In this document: positions 8,480 through 17,758 of the stretch, piece after piece
Layout: every line of letters begins with the position of its first letter
Numbering within the stretch: position 1 is the stretch's first letter
Assembly (NCBI GenBank): GCA_000525675.1
Contig: CP002190.1
Location: 434,001-498,000 of the forward strand
Direction: 5' to 3'
Length of the DNA stretch: 64,000 bases
Source: Bdellovibrio bacteriovorus W
GTDB taxonomy: Bacteria > Bdellovibrionota > Bdellovibrionia > Bdellovibrionales > Bdellovibrionaceae
Notes under the pieces: generated by a model
Database searches by the model: none
Seen by the model: only the letters and a program-made list of their open reading frames with translations
Told to the model about the DNA's origin: nothing
Position numbers and translations under genes: made by a program

Positions 8480-9051
8480 GAATTATCGCTGGCAAATATC
8501 GTGGCCATAATCTTGTTTCATTTAAGGCAGATCATATTCGTCCAACAACGGATCGAGTGAAAGAGACTCTTTTTAATAAAATTCAATTCGATATTCCTGG
8601 CGCAAGAGTCGTCGACCTTTTCTGTGGAACTGGGAATTTGGGCATTGAATCTCTTTCGCGCGATGCTGCGTTTTGTACCTTTGTAGAAAAAAATCCCAAG
8701 TCCTTAACTATCACTCGTCAAAACCTTGAGAAGCTCAAAGTACCCACAGATCAATATAAGATTATTGCTATGGATGTTATTGGCTTTTTAAAAACTTACG
8801 AAGGTGAGCCCTTTGATATTGTGATTGCTGACCCCCCGTTTACTGAAAAAATGGCCCACGCAGTTGTTGAGGCGGCCAGCGAGAGTGCATGTTTCGGAAA
8901 ACACACCTTGATGGCAATCGAATCCGAAAAAAAAGAGCGTATGGACGAGCGCTATGGAGTACTCGTCCGCTTTGATCAAAAACACTACGGTGATAAGTAC
9001 TTAAATTTTTTCTGCCACGAGGCAGCTTTAGCAGGAGATGCTGATGAGTAA
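8476..9051 (+). CDS. rsmD: 16S rRNA (guanine-966 N2)-methyltransferase RsmD
   Basis: A 191-residue SAM-dependent methyltransferase. MRIIAGKYRG and RPTTDRVKETLFN are family-specific N-terminal motifs; VVDLFCGTGNLGIESLSR is the SAM-binding motif I; ADPPF (about 117-121) is the catalytic (D/N)PP(Y/F) motif for amino-group methylation. RsmD acts on assembled 30S particles. The neighbouring coaD downstream is the common bacterial arrangement. Confidence 0.92.
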   Translation: MRIIAGKYRGHNLVSFKADHIRPTTDRVKETLFNKIQFDIPGARVVDLFCGTGNLGIESLSRDAAFCTFVEKNPKSLTITRQNLEKLKVPTDQYKIIAMDVIGFLKTYEGEPFDIVIADPPFTEKMAHAVVEAASESACFGKHTLMAIESEKKERMDERYGVLVRFDQKHYGDKYLNFFCHEAALAGDADE

Positions 9052-9529
9052 AGTCGCTGTTTATCCTGGAAGTTTTGACCCGATCACATCGGGGCATATA
9101 GATATCATCAAAAGAATTTCGGGACTCTATGACAAGGTGATCGTTTTGGTTGCGCAAAGCTCCCAAAAGCAATCCATGTTCACAGCACAGGAACGTAAAG
9201 TTTTGATTGAGAATGCTCTTTCGTTTTTGCCAAACATCGAAGTGGATATCTTTGAGGGATTAACGGTTGAGTATATGAAGAGCCGCAAGGCCCAGGTCAT
9301 TATTCGTGGCTTAAGAGCAGTGGTCGACTTTGAGTATGAAATGACGATGGCAAATATGAACCGAAAGATTGCCCCTGAGATTGAAACGCTTCTCGTCTTT
9401 GCGAGCCCTGAGTTTTACTATGTCTCTTCGCGAGGTGTGAAGGAGCTTGCAATCAATGGAGCTTCATTGCAGGATCTTGTGCCAGACTGTGTAGAGAAAG
9501 CTCTACAAGATAAGTTAAAAAGGGGCTGA
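9044..9529 (+). CDS. coaD: phosphopantetheine adenylyltransferase CoaD
   Basis: A 161-residue nucleotidyltransferase making dephospho-CoA from 4'-phosphopantetheine and ATP, the penultimate step of CoA synthesis. The HxGH-type motif appears as YPGSFDPITSGH, RGLRAVVDFEYE is the central substrate loop, and YVSSRGVKEL corresponds to the ISSTxxR motif. ATG at 9044 is preferred over 9038 because AGGAG at 9033-9037 is 6 bp away. It overlaps the rsmD end by 8 bp. Confidence 0.93.
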   Translation: MSKVAVYPGSFDPITSGHIDIIKRISGLYDKVIVLVAQSSQKQSMFTAQERKVLIENALSFLPNIEVDIFEGLTVEYMKSRKAQVIIRGLRAVVDFEYEMTMANMNRKIAPEIETLLVFASPEFYYVSSRGVKELAINGASLQDLVPDCVEKALQDKLKRG

Positions 9530-9530
9530 C

Positions 9531-10733
9531 GTGGTTAAGCTTTCTAAACGTGCTCAAAATTTGAAAACATCTCCGACGCTTTTCTTGGTAGCTAAGGCGA
9601 AAGAATTAGCGGCTCAAGGGCACGATGTTATTTCTCTAACAGTTGGTGAGCCTGATTGGCCGACATTTACTTCCGCATCTCAAGCTGGCATCGAGGCTAT
9701 TGAGAAGGGTATGACCAAATACTCTCCAGCCTCTGGAACCGTTGAGCTAAGAAAGACCATTGCTAAAAAGCTTTCGAGAGAAATAGGCATTGAATACTCT
9801 GAAAAAGAAATCACGGTCGCGTCAGGCGCGAAGTTTGTCTTGTTTGCAGCCTTGCAAGTATTGATGAACGAAGGTGATGAGATTATTATTCCCGCACCTT
9901 ATTGGGTGAGCTATCCGACGATGGCAGAGTTGGCAGGAGCCAAACCTGTATTGGTGGAATGCGGTGAAGAAGTTAACTTTAAAATCACAGCTTCAATGTT
10001 AGAAAAGGCCATCAATGAAAAGACGAAGGCCTTCCTTATCTGTTCTCCGAGTAATCCTACGGGGATTCAGTACTCTGAGCAGGAGTTGCAAGAGCTTGCT
10101 GAAGTTCTAAAGAAGCATCCAGACATCGTGATCATTTCTGATGATATCTACAACCGCCTTACTTTCAGTGGCGATAAGGTAGCTCCTCATATTTTGAAGG
10201 TGGCACCTGAGTTGAGAGATCGCGCCGTGCTTATTAATGGCGGCTCTAAAACATATTCTATGACTGGTTGGAGAATTGGCTGGGGGTCAGGTCCTCAGAA
10301 CTTGATCACAGCAATGGCCGATTATCAAAGTCAGTCCACGGGTTCACCTTCAACAATCGCACAGTATGCTTTACAAAAATCTATTGAACAGAGCGAAACC
10401 GATATTGAAGAAGTTGTAAAGAAGCTTATTCGTCGCAAAGACTTAGCGGTTCAAGGTCTTCAGGAAATCTCCTCTTTCCGAGTGATTGAGCCAGACGGAG
10501 CTTTTTACCTGTGGGTGGATATTAAGAGCTGCCTAGGTAAAACACTCAACGGACGAAAGCTTGAGAGCTCGCGTGATTTCTGTGATGTGTTGTTGAATAC
10601 TTACTTTGTATCAACGGTGCCTGGAATCGAAAGTGGAGTGGAAGGCTTCATGAGATTGAGTTTTGCCGTTTCTGAAGAGGATATGCAACGGGCTATCGGT
10701 CGAATGAAGGAAATGGTTTCTGTTTTGAAGTAA
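9531..10733 (+). CDS. PLP-dependent aspartate-type aminotransferase (class I, subgroup I-gamma)
   Basis: A 400-residue fold-type I aminotransferase with GTG start. SLTVGEPDWPT near the N-terminus, SPSNPTG (the Asn contacting PLP), SDDIYNRL (Asp contacting the pyridine N) and GGSKTYSMTGWRIGW (Schiff-base Lys) are all present; the C-terminal MRLSFAVS carries the carboxylate-binding Arg. Thermophile-type AspAT enzymes transfer the amino group between aspartate and 2-oxoglutarate, and some also make prephenate-derived products. Substrate is therefore likely aspartate but not certain. It follows coaD by 1 bp and ends at a strong terminator. Confidence 0.88.
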   Translation: MVKLSKRAQNLKTSPTLFLVAKAKELAAQGHDVISLTVGEPDWPTFTSASQAGIEAIEKGMTKYSPASGTVELRKTIAKKLSREIGIEYSEKEITVASGAKFVLFAALQVLMNEGDEIIIPAPYWVSYPTMAELAGAKPVLVECGEEVNFKITASMLEKAINEKTKAFLICSPSNPTGIQYSEQELQELAEVLKKHPDIVIISDDIYNRLTFSGDKVAPHILKVAPELRDRAVLINGGSKTYSMTGWRIGWGSGPQNLITAMADYQSQSTGSPSTIAQYALQKSIEQSETDIEEVVKKLIRRKDLAVQGLQEISSFRVIEPDGAFYLWVDIKSCLGKTLNGRKLESSRDFCDVLLNTYFVSTVPGIESGVEGFMRLSFAVSEEDMQRAIGRMKEMVSVLK

Positions 10734-10746
10734 GAAAAAAAACAAA

Positions 10747-10777
10747 AAAAAGCCGGTGATGAACCGGCTTTTTTTTA
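10747..10777. terminator. bidirectional intrinsic terminator
   Basis: AGCCGGT (10751-10757) pairs with ACCGGCT (10763-10769), flanked by an A-run on the left and a T-run on the right. It serves the aminotransferase operon on + and the vWA lipoprotein gene on -. Confidence 0.9.
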
Positions 10778-10796
10778 TTTAAGAAAATTTATTCTT

Positions 10797-12023
10797 TTAG
10801 AAGAGACCTTTAAAGAAATTCCAGATCTTTGCAAAGAATCCGATTTCTTGAACTTCCACCACTGAACTTGGCAGGCGAGAGTTGTCATCACACTGATAAC
10901 GAACTTCAACTGTAGACCCGACAGGGACCGGAGAGCTAAATACAACGTTCATACCTTGAACCGATGACTGGATAGAGCCCGCATTTGGAGTGATCGTTAC
11001 AGAGATATTTCCCTGATAAGGAACGCACTCTAAAGCAACAGAACTCAATGAGTCGATAATGCGATCGTAAAAGAGGTTGAGGTTCTGAGAGTAATCCTTA
11101 TCACAGATACTTCCAATTCCACCACCCGTCAGTTGTGAAAGCTCAGCGTACTTTACGCCGTAGTGGCTGATCGCGCCTTCTTTATCTTGTTCTGTTTTAC
11201 ATGCCGTATCTCCAGGCTTCACGATAATAGAATTCACAGTGAAGCGCTTTTGATCGCCAAAGATTTCTTTAAAGTAGTCGACAAAAACTTGAGGCTGATC
11301 TTCGCGCTCTAAAGGCTTTAGCTCCCCTTGATAGTAAACTTGCGCAGGGTCTCCACCGACACTTCTTTCGTCTTCGTCAGAGATAATGATGTAGGCAACC
11401 GCAGAATCCGCTCTGTAGCAGCCACTGTTATTAGCAGGATATCTTAAGTCCCCATTGTAAACGTGATGGTAGGCTGCTTTGATCGCGCGCTCGTCATCGG
11501 AATTTTGGTATCCAGCGCCTATGAAGTCGATAGTATTACTGAAGACTTCACTCAGGTGAGAGGACGATACAGAGTCTTTCTTGAGAACTCCACCAAGGCT
11601 GTACGAGGTGCCAGCAGGTTTTTGCCAACGGAAAGAAGCTCCCCAATAATGTACAATCTTGTTGTCATCGCCGAGGAAGGGCAGAGCTCGCGTTGGTGTC
11701 ACACACATCTGCCAGTCAATATTGGAAGACTGAAGTTTAGAAACAAAGTTAGAGAGGCGACTGGCTAGCTTTTGGTTATCCGGTAACATCGAGTTAGAGT
11801 CGTCAATAATTAGAACAACATCTAATTTCGTAGCTTTAGCTGCAACCGTGTTTCTAAAAGTGACATCTCTAAGATTTGGAATAGACGTCGGAGGTACATC
11901 TGTTGGATCTACAGGTTTGCTTCCCTCTGAGTTTGCTGAAAATTGTACAGGGCCACAGCCAATCAAAAGCGAACTTGTCACTAGGGCGGCAAGAGCCGGG
12001 AACCACAGCTTTTTCAAATACAT
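10797..12023 (-). CDS. von Willebrand factor A-domain lipoprotein
   Basis: A 408-residue exported protein. A signal peptide ends in the lipobox LLIG-C23, so it is lipid-anchored. LDVVLIIDDSNSM (about 67-79) supplies the MIDAS D-x-S-x-S metal site, and IIISDEDERS later gives further metal ligands, typical of vWA domains that bind proteins through Mg2+. The C-terminal part is a beta-rich domain of about 100 residues. GAGGTG just upstream of 12023 supports the start. Surface adhesion or envelope scaffolding is the family expectation; the partner is unknown. Confidence 0.82.
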   Translation of the reverse strand: MYLKKLWFPALAALVTSSLLIGCGPVQFSANSEGSKPVDPTDVPPTSIPNLRDVTFRNTVAAKATKLDVVLIIDDSNSMLPDNQKLASRLSNFVSKLQSSNIDWQMCVTPTRALPFLGDDNKIVHYWGASFRWQKPAGTSYSLGGVLKKDSVSSSHLSEVFSNTIDFIGAGYQNSDDERAIKAAYHHVYNGDLRYPANNSGCYRADSAVAYIIISDEDERSVGGDPAQVYYQGELKPLEREDQPQVFVDYFKEIFGDQKRFTVNSIIVKPGDTACKTEQDKEGAISHYGVKYAELSQLTGGGIGSICDKDYSQNLNLFYDRIIDSLSSVALECVPYQGNISVTITPNAGSIQSSVQGMNVVFSSPVPVGSTVEVRYQCDDNSRLPSSVVEVQEIGFFAKIWNFFKGLF

Positions 12024-12182
12024 GAAACACCTCTCTATTTGTATATTAGCATAAGGAAAACCGCCTACAAACGAGATCCCCTTTCATTAGGGTCCTGAAA
12101 TCAAATTCCCGACCAATGTCCCATTGTTAGACGGACCTTGGCCGGAGTAAACTGAAGCTAACTCTGGCAGGGAGGCTCAAGA

Positions 12183-13094
12183 GTGAGTTTTTGGGTATTA
12201 TTGCAAGTTCTATTTAATCTAGTGGTTTTGTCAGGTGTCGTAGGCATGTGGATTCGCATGAGCCGTCCTCCGAAAGATGATCCGCGTTTAAGCAAAGGTC
12301 TACAGCTTCTGCAAAGCAAAATTGCGGTTTTAGAAGATCTTTCTGATCGTACAGAGACGCAAGTAAAGCAGCTGACAGCTCTTTTGGAGTCTAAGGTGAA
12401 AGACATCCAAATTAAGATTCAAAATTCTGATAAGCAGCTTTTAAAAATTGAAAGCAGCATGAAGAAAAGCTTAGAGGTTGCGAAGATTTTCCAAGATCGC
12501 ATCCCGCATAATGAAATCGTAGAAAGACAAAGTACGATTAAATATGTAAAGGCAGCTCGTCTTGCACATCAAGGACTGAGTGTTGAAGAAATTGCTGAGC
12601 AAGTTGATTTGGCATTGGGTGAGATTGAGTTCATCGCTAAAGTGAATCGCGACAAGCTGATGTTCTGCGAAGACTCTTTGCCTGAGTGGATTAACGATGA
12701 GATCTCTGAGGATGATATCAAGCAGAGTGATCTGAGCGATGTGGATGACATTTCTTTTATGCCGCCATTGCAAAAGGAATCACCAATCGACTTTGAACAG
12801 GTTTTTGAAATTCCAAAGGCCGATGATCAAGCTCTAAAAAAGTTGGGTGAGGCCTTTAAGGCCGCTTGTCAGGAAGTCAAAGAGCAAGAGGAAGTAGCTG
12901 ATAAGGCTGCGCAAAACGTTTCTGCTCTATTTAATATGACTCAGAATATTGCGCAAAACTTCCTAAGCGAGAAGGCTCCAGGCTCGGCGGCTCCCACGGC
13001 GCTTGGAGCTAACAAGCAACCGAAGAAGATGATGGACAACGTTGTTCGCCCGGTGGAGTTTCGTCGGATCGATATGACGAATGATCTGGATTAA
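12183..13094 (+). CDS. membrane-anchored coiled-coil protein with DUF2802-like motif
   Basis: A 303-residue protein with GTG start behind GGAGG. One N-terminal membrane helix (about residues 4-24), then a long coiled coil (about 40-115), then a small helical motif with an HTH-like look (AARLAHQGLSVEEIAEQVDLALGEIEFI, split across about 122-150) as in DUF2802/Trp-repressor-like envelope proteins, and an acidic disordered tail. DUF2802 genes often sit beside flagellar or motility genes, which hints at envelope or motility work. No enzymatic residues are seen. Confidence 0.65.
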   Translation: MSFWVLLQVLFNLVVLSGVVGMWIRMSRPPKDDPRLSKGLQLLQSKIAVLEDLSDRTETQVKQLTALLESKVKDIQIKIQNSDKQLLKIESSMKKSLEVAKIFQDRIPHNEIVERQSTIKYVKAARLAHQGLSVEEIAEQVDLALGEIEFIAKVNRDKLMFCEDSLPEWINDEISEDDIKQSDLSDVDDISFMPPLQKESPIDFEQVFEIPKADDQALKKLGEAFKAACQEVKEQEEVADKAAQNVSALFNMTQNIAQNFLSEKAPGSAAPTALGANKQPKKMMDNVVRPVEFRRIDMTNDLD

Positions 13095-13106
13095 GGAGTC
13101 AGGGGC

Positions 13107-13325
13107 ATGAGGAAGCTGCAAAGGGGTGAAATCGTTTGGGCCATCGTTGAAGAGGTTCACTCTAGCACCGAAATGCTTTGCAGCTTTGAGGGGAAGTTAC
13201 TCTTATTAAGTAACCAATCCCGCCGAGTGTTTAAGCCCGGAGATCGAGTGAAGCTCCAAGTCCGCGCTGTTGAACCTTTAAGTTTTCAAATATTTAGTGA
13301 TCTAAGATTTGAACGTCTTGGATAA
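13107..13325 (+). CDS. small beta-rich protein, S1/OB-like
   Basis: A 72-residue protein 12 bp after the coiled-coil gene, sharing its terminator, so probably in the same transcript. Alternating hydrophobic strands and a GDRVKLQV turn suggest a small beta barrel similar to OB or PilZ-size folds, but no c-di-GMP motif (RxxxR) is present. Function unknown. Confidence 0.6.
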   Translation: MRKLQRGEIVWAIVEEVHSSTEMLCSFEGKLLLLSNQSRRVFKPGDRVKLQVRAVEPLSFQIFSDLRFERLG

Positions 13326-13328
13326 AAA

Positions 13329-13359
13329 AAAAGCTCCCCGATGGGAGCTTCTTTTATTT
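13329..13359. terminator. bidirectional terminator
   Basis: AAGCTCCC (13331-13338) pairs with GGGAGCTT (13343-13350) over a 4-nt loop, with A-rich DNA before it and CTTTTATTTT after. It lies between convergent genes. Confidence 0.85.
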
Positions 13360-13860
13360 TGAACTTTCTTTGATAAAGAGAGTCAGATAGTGGCGAACCA
13401 TGTATTCAAGTTTGATAGGTAGGTCTTGGTAAGTCCAAACCAACTCACCGAAGGCTCCCCACTTTGCTTCCACAATATGCTCATCCATTACATTCGTCGC
13501 TGTTTGCTCTGTAGAGCCTGGTGCAGGAATGTAGTTGGTGCCAATAAAGTTAAAGCGCACGCTGATTTGTCCCGGAGCTTTTAATGAAAAGATCATTTTA
13601 AAGCCATTACGGAAGAGCATGAAATCAGCATGAGTTTTTGCGATTCCATAAATCTTAATTCGTCCAAGAGCAGAAGGTTTTAATTCATTAAAAGAAGTTG
13701 AAGCATCAACGAATTCAGTTTTAAGTTCTAAAAGAAATTGAATTGTTTCGTTGATAAGAATTTTCTCAGCATCGAACCCAAAACTCATATCAATGAGTCC
13801 TGATTCTTCCATCTGCTGTTCAGCCTTCACAAGTTCTTTAATCCAGCTGACTTTTTCCAT
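13354..13860 (-). CDS. hypothetical soluble protein
   Basis: A 168-residue protein without signal peptide or membrane helix. The start at 13860 is preferred because CTGGAGG stands 4 bp upstream; an upstream in-frame start at 13902 lacks this. The middle part alternates strands (FMLFRNGFKMIFSLKAPGQISVRFNFI) and the N-terminus is helical. No family is recognised. Confidence 0.6.
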   Translation of the reverse strand: MEKVSWIKELVKAEQQMEESGLIDMSFGFDAEKILINETIQFLLELKTEFVDASTSFNELKPSALGRIKIYGIAKTHADFMLFRNGFKMIFSLKAPGQISVRFNFIGTNYIPAPGSTEQTATNVMDEHIVEAKWGAFGELVWTYQDLPIKLEYMVRHYLTLFIKESSK

Positions 13861-14171
13861 GGGCCCTCCAGGTGACACCGTGATGCGGCTTCCAGCCGCC
13901 ATTTGTCTCTAATATTCATAATTTAGACGCTCTGTCTCTTTGTCAAGAATACGTGCCTTGGCTCGGCGCGATAGATCCTTATGGCGCCTCCCAGTTGGGG
14001 ATCTGGGAGGCAAGGAATAAGAAGGGGAACTCGATATTTAGAGTCTCTCAGAGCCCCTTGCGGTTAATCAAAAAACGCGATGAAGGTGTATTTTAAAAGT
14101 GATGCTGAAGAAGGGTTCAGTGGGAGGGGAGCCCCCCAAAAAGAGATAAAGGCCCCGTGGGGGCCTTTATT
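13861..14171. other. 310-bp gene-free region with a perfect 9-bp stem
   Basis: No plausible ORF. GCCTCCCAG (13986-13994) pairs with CTGGGAGGC (14003-14011) over an 8-nt loop, without a T-run, so it is a structured RNA or binding-site candidate rather than a classic terminator. The right end holds the terminator of the next gene. No match to RNase P, SRP, 6S or tmRNA cores was seen. Confidence 0.5.
14148..14170. terminator. terminator of the metalloprotease-propeller gene
   Basis: AAAGGCCCC (14148-14156) pairs with GGGGCCTTT (14160-14168) with a 3-nt loop; on the minus strand it directly follows the stop codon at 14172. Confidence 0.8.
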
Positions 14172-17132
14172 TTAAAATCCAGAAATTTGTAATGTGGTGG
14201 CAATGGAGCCTTCGGGGCCATGGGGGGCGCTGAGGGCTGAGTAGTAGCCCACAATGAAAGTGGCTGGGATGACGTAACCAAGCGTGGTGTCGACTTTAAA
14301 TTCCACGCCAGCACTCCAATAGATCTTCTTCAGGTCGGTGCGCTCTGCAAAGACATAGTTTTTATCAAAGTCATTGATGAAAACTCCGTCGGCAGCAGCA
14401 CCGTCAACGACGACAGCTCCGGCAAAACGGCGCAAATAAAGGGGGTCTGTTCCGGAGCCGCTGTAAATGTTTTTAATTGGAAAGCGATACTCAGTAGAGA
14501 GCGTTGCTAGATTCCTTCCGTAGATCTGCCCACGGCGATAGCCTCTCAAAATATACTGAGGCAAAGGGCTGTCAGGAATGAAAACCACGGGCTCTGTGGA
14601 TGCTCCATAAATTGAAAGAATCTTTTCAGGAGTATAGAGGATATTCGTTCGCAGCAGAACCGCATGTCGAGAGGGCAGCCACCTGGATAGGTAGATTTGC
14701 CCACCCCCCATAAATTGAGAGTGGCTAAGGTAGTCGTTAATTTCTAAATAGTGAGTTGCTCCAAGATAGAAACTTCCCCCACCTTCAGGGGAGATCTGGT
14801 TTCCAGCCTTTGAATAGTTCGCAAAACTGAACATGGCCGTCGGCCCCGTGCGCTTAGATTCAAGTCCATGCTGAGACCTCTCTAAGTACTGCCAACCAGC
14901 TTGCAGGCTTGCGTATCGAGAAAGGGCAAAAACATCTGGAAGGGCGACAAGGCTTGCTCCAAGATCTTTAAATTCATTGGATACAGTTCCTAGGTATGAA
15001 TTTCTTTGAAAACCTAAAAAAGCAAAAGGCAAGGACGTGGCTTGATTGAGATAGCTCATCTCAACGCTGCCACGATCTTGAGCTGTATCCCAAGTTCCTG
15101 CAAGGGTGTAAGAGTGTTTTTTAAGAGGATCAAAGCCGGATGTCTGCGCTGATAAAATAAATCCAGTGTCTGAAGACGTTCCCGCAATAAAGGGGATCCA
15201 ATATCGTGGAAACAGGTACGAACCCGGAGCATAGTCCTCTACGGAAGACTGCGCGAGAGCCTCATCGGCTTTCTTTTGACGATCTTGGATAAGCGCGCTG
15301 TTGTCTTTATAGCGACTGCCAAGAAGAGAACTTACTTTAGGAAGTGAATTTGATTTATTCCAATTCTCTGGCAAAACTGCAGCGATGCGATTGCCATTTG
15401 CAGTGAGGTTAGAAAAATAGATTTCTTTTTTTAGTGGATCAATGTCCCCAGCAAATGCTGCAGTCATAACATGAGTCAGCGGACGGGCAGAGGTGAGTTC
15501 CTCGTCGGCAAGGTATAAGTTCGGCACGCCATTTTTTGACGAGGCAAATAAAACACCATCATTCGTAAGTCGAGCAAAGCGGCTGTTTGGGAATTCAGTC
15601 AGTACAGCTCTGAGGTCATTGGTAGACTTTTCAAGAATAACAAGGCCTTCATTGCCTTGAGTATCGCGGCGAGAAAAAATAATTTGCTCGTCATTTAAGT
15701 ATGATGGATAGCTCACTCGTTCTTGTAAGGGGGCCTCAAAAAGAATTTTTTCCTCTCTAAAATCTTCACCCGAAAGCTCTGCAAGAGCTGTTTTCCCACC
15801 AGAGAGTTTAATAAAGACGATGCGATCACCGCGAGGAGAAACACTAGGCTCTCTTCCGCGCAGACCACGAGTGAGGCGCTCTAGTTTTTTTGCTGAAAGA
15901 TCGTAGAGATAAAGATCTGAATAGCGTTCGATACGATTGGTGACGTCAATTTTATCGTATACAACCTTGTCGGATTGAGGGAACCAACTGACCCTCTGAA
16001 TGCTTCCACCGAGTGAAGGTTCAGAAGTTAAAGGCTCAAGGGCCTCATTCAGATTATCAATGGTTTTGATGTGGCGAGATTCGTAAAAACTAGAGCCATC
16101 TTCAGGGCGATCAATCAATTTGATAGAGCGTGAGCCAGAGTCTGTCTCTACAATAAAGGCCATGTGTTTGCCATTAGGAGAAATTGCCGGCGCTGTCATC
16201 GTGACGACGTCGTGATTAGAAACGAGCATCGGTGTGAACGGCTCTTGGCTTAAAGTGGAGATCTGTTTTTTCGTAATATCTTCAAGATTATTAAGCATCT
16301 GCAGGTAGAAGCTTTCATAGTCTTCGCCAACAGCCTCTTTAAAAGGGGCTTCAATAAAGTACGGAACTCTTTGTCCTTGGCGCTCATTGAGATTGCTTAC
16401 AATGTGAACGTCGTCTTTTTCAAGGAGGTAGCTCCAGAAAAGAGAGCCAAAAATATAGGGACGCATACCACGAGGCCATGAAGGGGCATACTCATTGGCT
16501 TGCGCAATCGTGAACGAGGAAAGTCTGTTTTCGTTCACAAAACTACGGATCATAGCATCTTGGTAGGTAGAGCGCAGGCGTCCATGGGTGCCGGTGCGAG
16601 TCTCTAGCTCAACTGCAAGACCTTCCTTCCACCAGTTTGGTAAAAGAATATTGGGTGCGATGACAGTTCCAAAAACCGAACGTAGGGGAACCATAATCCC
16701 ATTGGCAGGTTCAAAATTAAGAATATGGGCATACTCGTGAACGAGAAGCTCAAAGGCCCAATCTCCAGTATCGGAGAGGCTATCTTCGGGGCCGGGGAGA
16801 ACTGGATAAGCCATGATGTGAGGGTAAGGAAGGCGAGTGGCGTATCCATTGGTGATATCTGTTTTATCGTTTATTACTACGATGGTTTTCTTGGGAAAAC
16901 TTTTGAAATACGGTTGCAGCGCAAAGTAGGCTTCTTCGAGTTTGTGAGCATAAAGTCGACCTAGGTCCTGCTGCTTGGCATTATGAATCACTTCAAAGTG
17001 AGGAGTGTGCAAAGTCTTCCACCGAAGGTGGGCGGGGACTTCCAGTTGCGCATGAACCACGGAGTTAATGAGAGATGCGAAAACAAAAACGACGAAGTAA
17101 ACAATTTGAATTTGCATAATTAGTCTTAGCAT
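14172..17132 (-). CDS. exported MA-type metalloprotease with TolB-like propeller and outer-membrane barrel
   Basis: A protein of about 986 residues with a signal peptide ending ...VVHA. An M1/MA-type zinc site reads LLVHEYAHILNF, with the third ligand in NWWKEGLAVELE about 45 residues later. The middle 300-odd residues hold TolB/WD40-like blades (for example APAISPNGKHMAFI and REPSVSPRGDRIVFI). The last 350 residues are amphipathic strands ending in ISGF, with the terminal Phe typical of outer-membrane barrels. In-frame starts at 17150 (TTG), 17132 and 17117 exist; 17132 gives a charged signal n-region. A surface protease facing prey or the periplasm is inferred. Confidence 0.78.
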   Translation of the reverse strand: MLRLIMQIQIVYFVVFVFASLINSVVHAQLEVPAHLRWKTLHTPHFEVIHNAKQQDLGRLYAHKLEEAYFALQPYFKSFPKKTIVVINDKTDITNGYATRLPYPHIMAYPVLPGPEDSLSDTGDWAFELLVHEYAHILNFEPANGIMVPLRSVFGTVIAPNILLPNWWKEGLAVELETRTGTHGRLRSTYQDAMIRSFVNENRLSSFTIAQANEYAPSWPRGMRPYIFGSLFWSYLLEKDDVHIVSNLNERQGQRVPYFIEAPFKEAVGEDYESFYLQMLNNLEDITKKQISTLSQEPFTPMLVSNHDVVTMTAPAISPNGKHMAFIVETDSGSRSIKLIDRPEDGSSFYESRHIKTIDNLNEALEPLTSEPSLGGSIQRVSWFPQSDKVVYDKIDVTNRIERYSDLYLYDLSAKKLERLTRGLRGREPSVSPRGDRIVFIKLSGGKTALAELSGEDFREEKILFEAPLQERVSYPSYLNDEQIIFSRRDTQGNEGLVILEKSTNDLRAVLTEFPNSRFARLTNDGVLFASSKNGVPNLYLADEELTSARPLTHVMTAAFAGDIDPLKKEIYFSNLTANGNRIAAVLPENWNKSNSLPKVSSLLGSRYKDNSALIQDRQKKADEALAQSSVEDYAPGSYLFPRYWIPFIAGTSSDTGFILSAQTSGFDPLKKHSYTLAGTWDTAQDRGSVEMSYLNQATSLPFAFLGFQRNSYLGTVSNEFKDLGASLVALPDVFALSRYASLQAGWQYLERSQHGLESKRTGPTAMFSFANYSKAGNQISPEGGGSFYLGATHYLEINDYLSHSQFMGGGQIYLSRWLPSRHAVLLRTNILYTPEKILSIYGASTEPVVFIPDSPLPQYILRGYRRGQIYGRNLATLSTEYRFPIKNIYSGSGTDPLYLRRFAGAVVVDGAAADGVFINDFDKNYVFAERTDLKKIYWSAGVEFKVDTTLGYVIPATFIVGYYSALSAPHGPEGSIATTLQISGF

Positions 17133-17238
17133 AGAGCAACACAACTGCAATTACGAAATCAAAGGTTTGACAATGAGCCGCTATAAATTAAAGTTTTTAG
17201 GTGCCAAAATAATTTTAGGGAACTTCAAGGAGGACATC

Positions 17239-17739
17239 ATGTTTCGTAAATTAGCATTGGGCTTAGTAGCTTGCGCAATGATCGTTGGTTGTAAAGGAAA
17301 ACAAAAACAATCGGACCAATCTTTTGAATCATATCCAGGTGGATCTGCTTCTATTGATTCGACTCCTTTGAGCTTTGATCCAATGGGTTCTGATTCTGGC
17401 CGCATTGAAGGTCTAGTTACTGTTCACTTCGGTTATGATAAGTCTAGCCTTGATTCTGGAGCTAGAAGAGATATCGCAACGAATGTAGAATGGATGAAGG
17501 CAAATCCAGCTGTTCGCGTACAAATTGAAGGACACTGTGATGCTCGTGGTACAATCGAGTACAACGTTGCTCTGGGTGAGAGACGTGCGAATGCTGTTAA
17601 AGCTTACATGATCAGCCTTGGTATCCCAAGCGATCGTCTAAGTGTTATCAGCTACGGAAAAGAAAAACCAGTTGAGATGGGTGATAACGAATCTGCATTT
17701 GCGCGCAACCGTCGTGCGAACTTCGTCCCAGCTCAGTAA
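17239..17739 (+). CDS. pal: peptidoglycan-associated lipoprotein Pal
   Basis: A 166-residue lipoprotein: signal peptide with lipobox IVG-C18, a short linker, and an OmpA-like peptidoglycan-binding domain (about 60-166) with VHFGYDKSSL and the hallmark EGHCDARGTIEYNVALGERRA that binds meso-diaminopimelate. ATG at 17239 is fixed by AAGGAGG at 17228-17233 region; the in-frame ATG at 17167 is upstream leader. Pal ties the outer membrane to the wall with Tol proteins. Two further small lipoproteins follow in the same operon. Confidence 0.92.
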   Translation: MFRKLALGLVACAMIVGCKGKQKQSDQSFESYPGGSASIDSTPLSFDPMGSDSGRIEGLVTVHFGYDKSSLDSGARRDIATNVEWMKANPAVRVQIEGHCDARGTIEYNVALGERRANAVKAYMISLGIPSDRLSVISYGKEKPVEMGDNESAFARNRRANFVPAQ

Positions 17740-17758
17740 TTAACAAAAAGGGTTCGGA

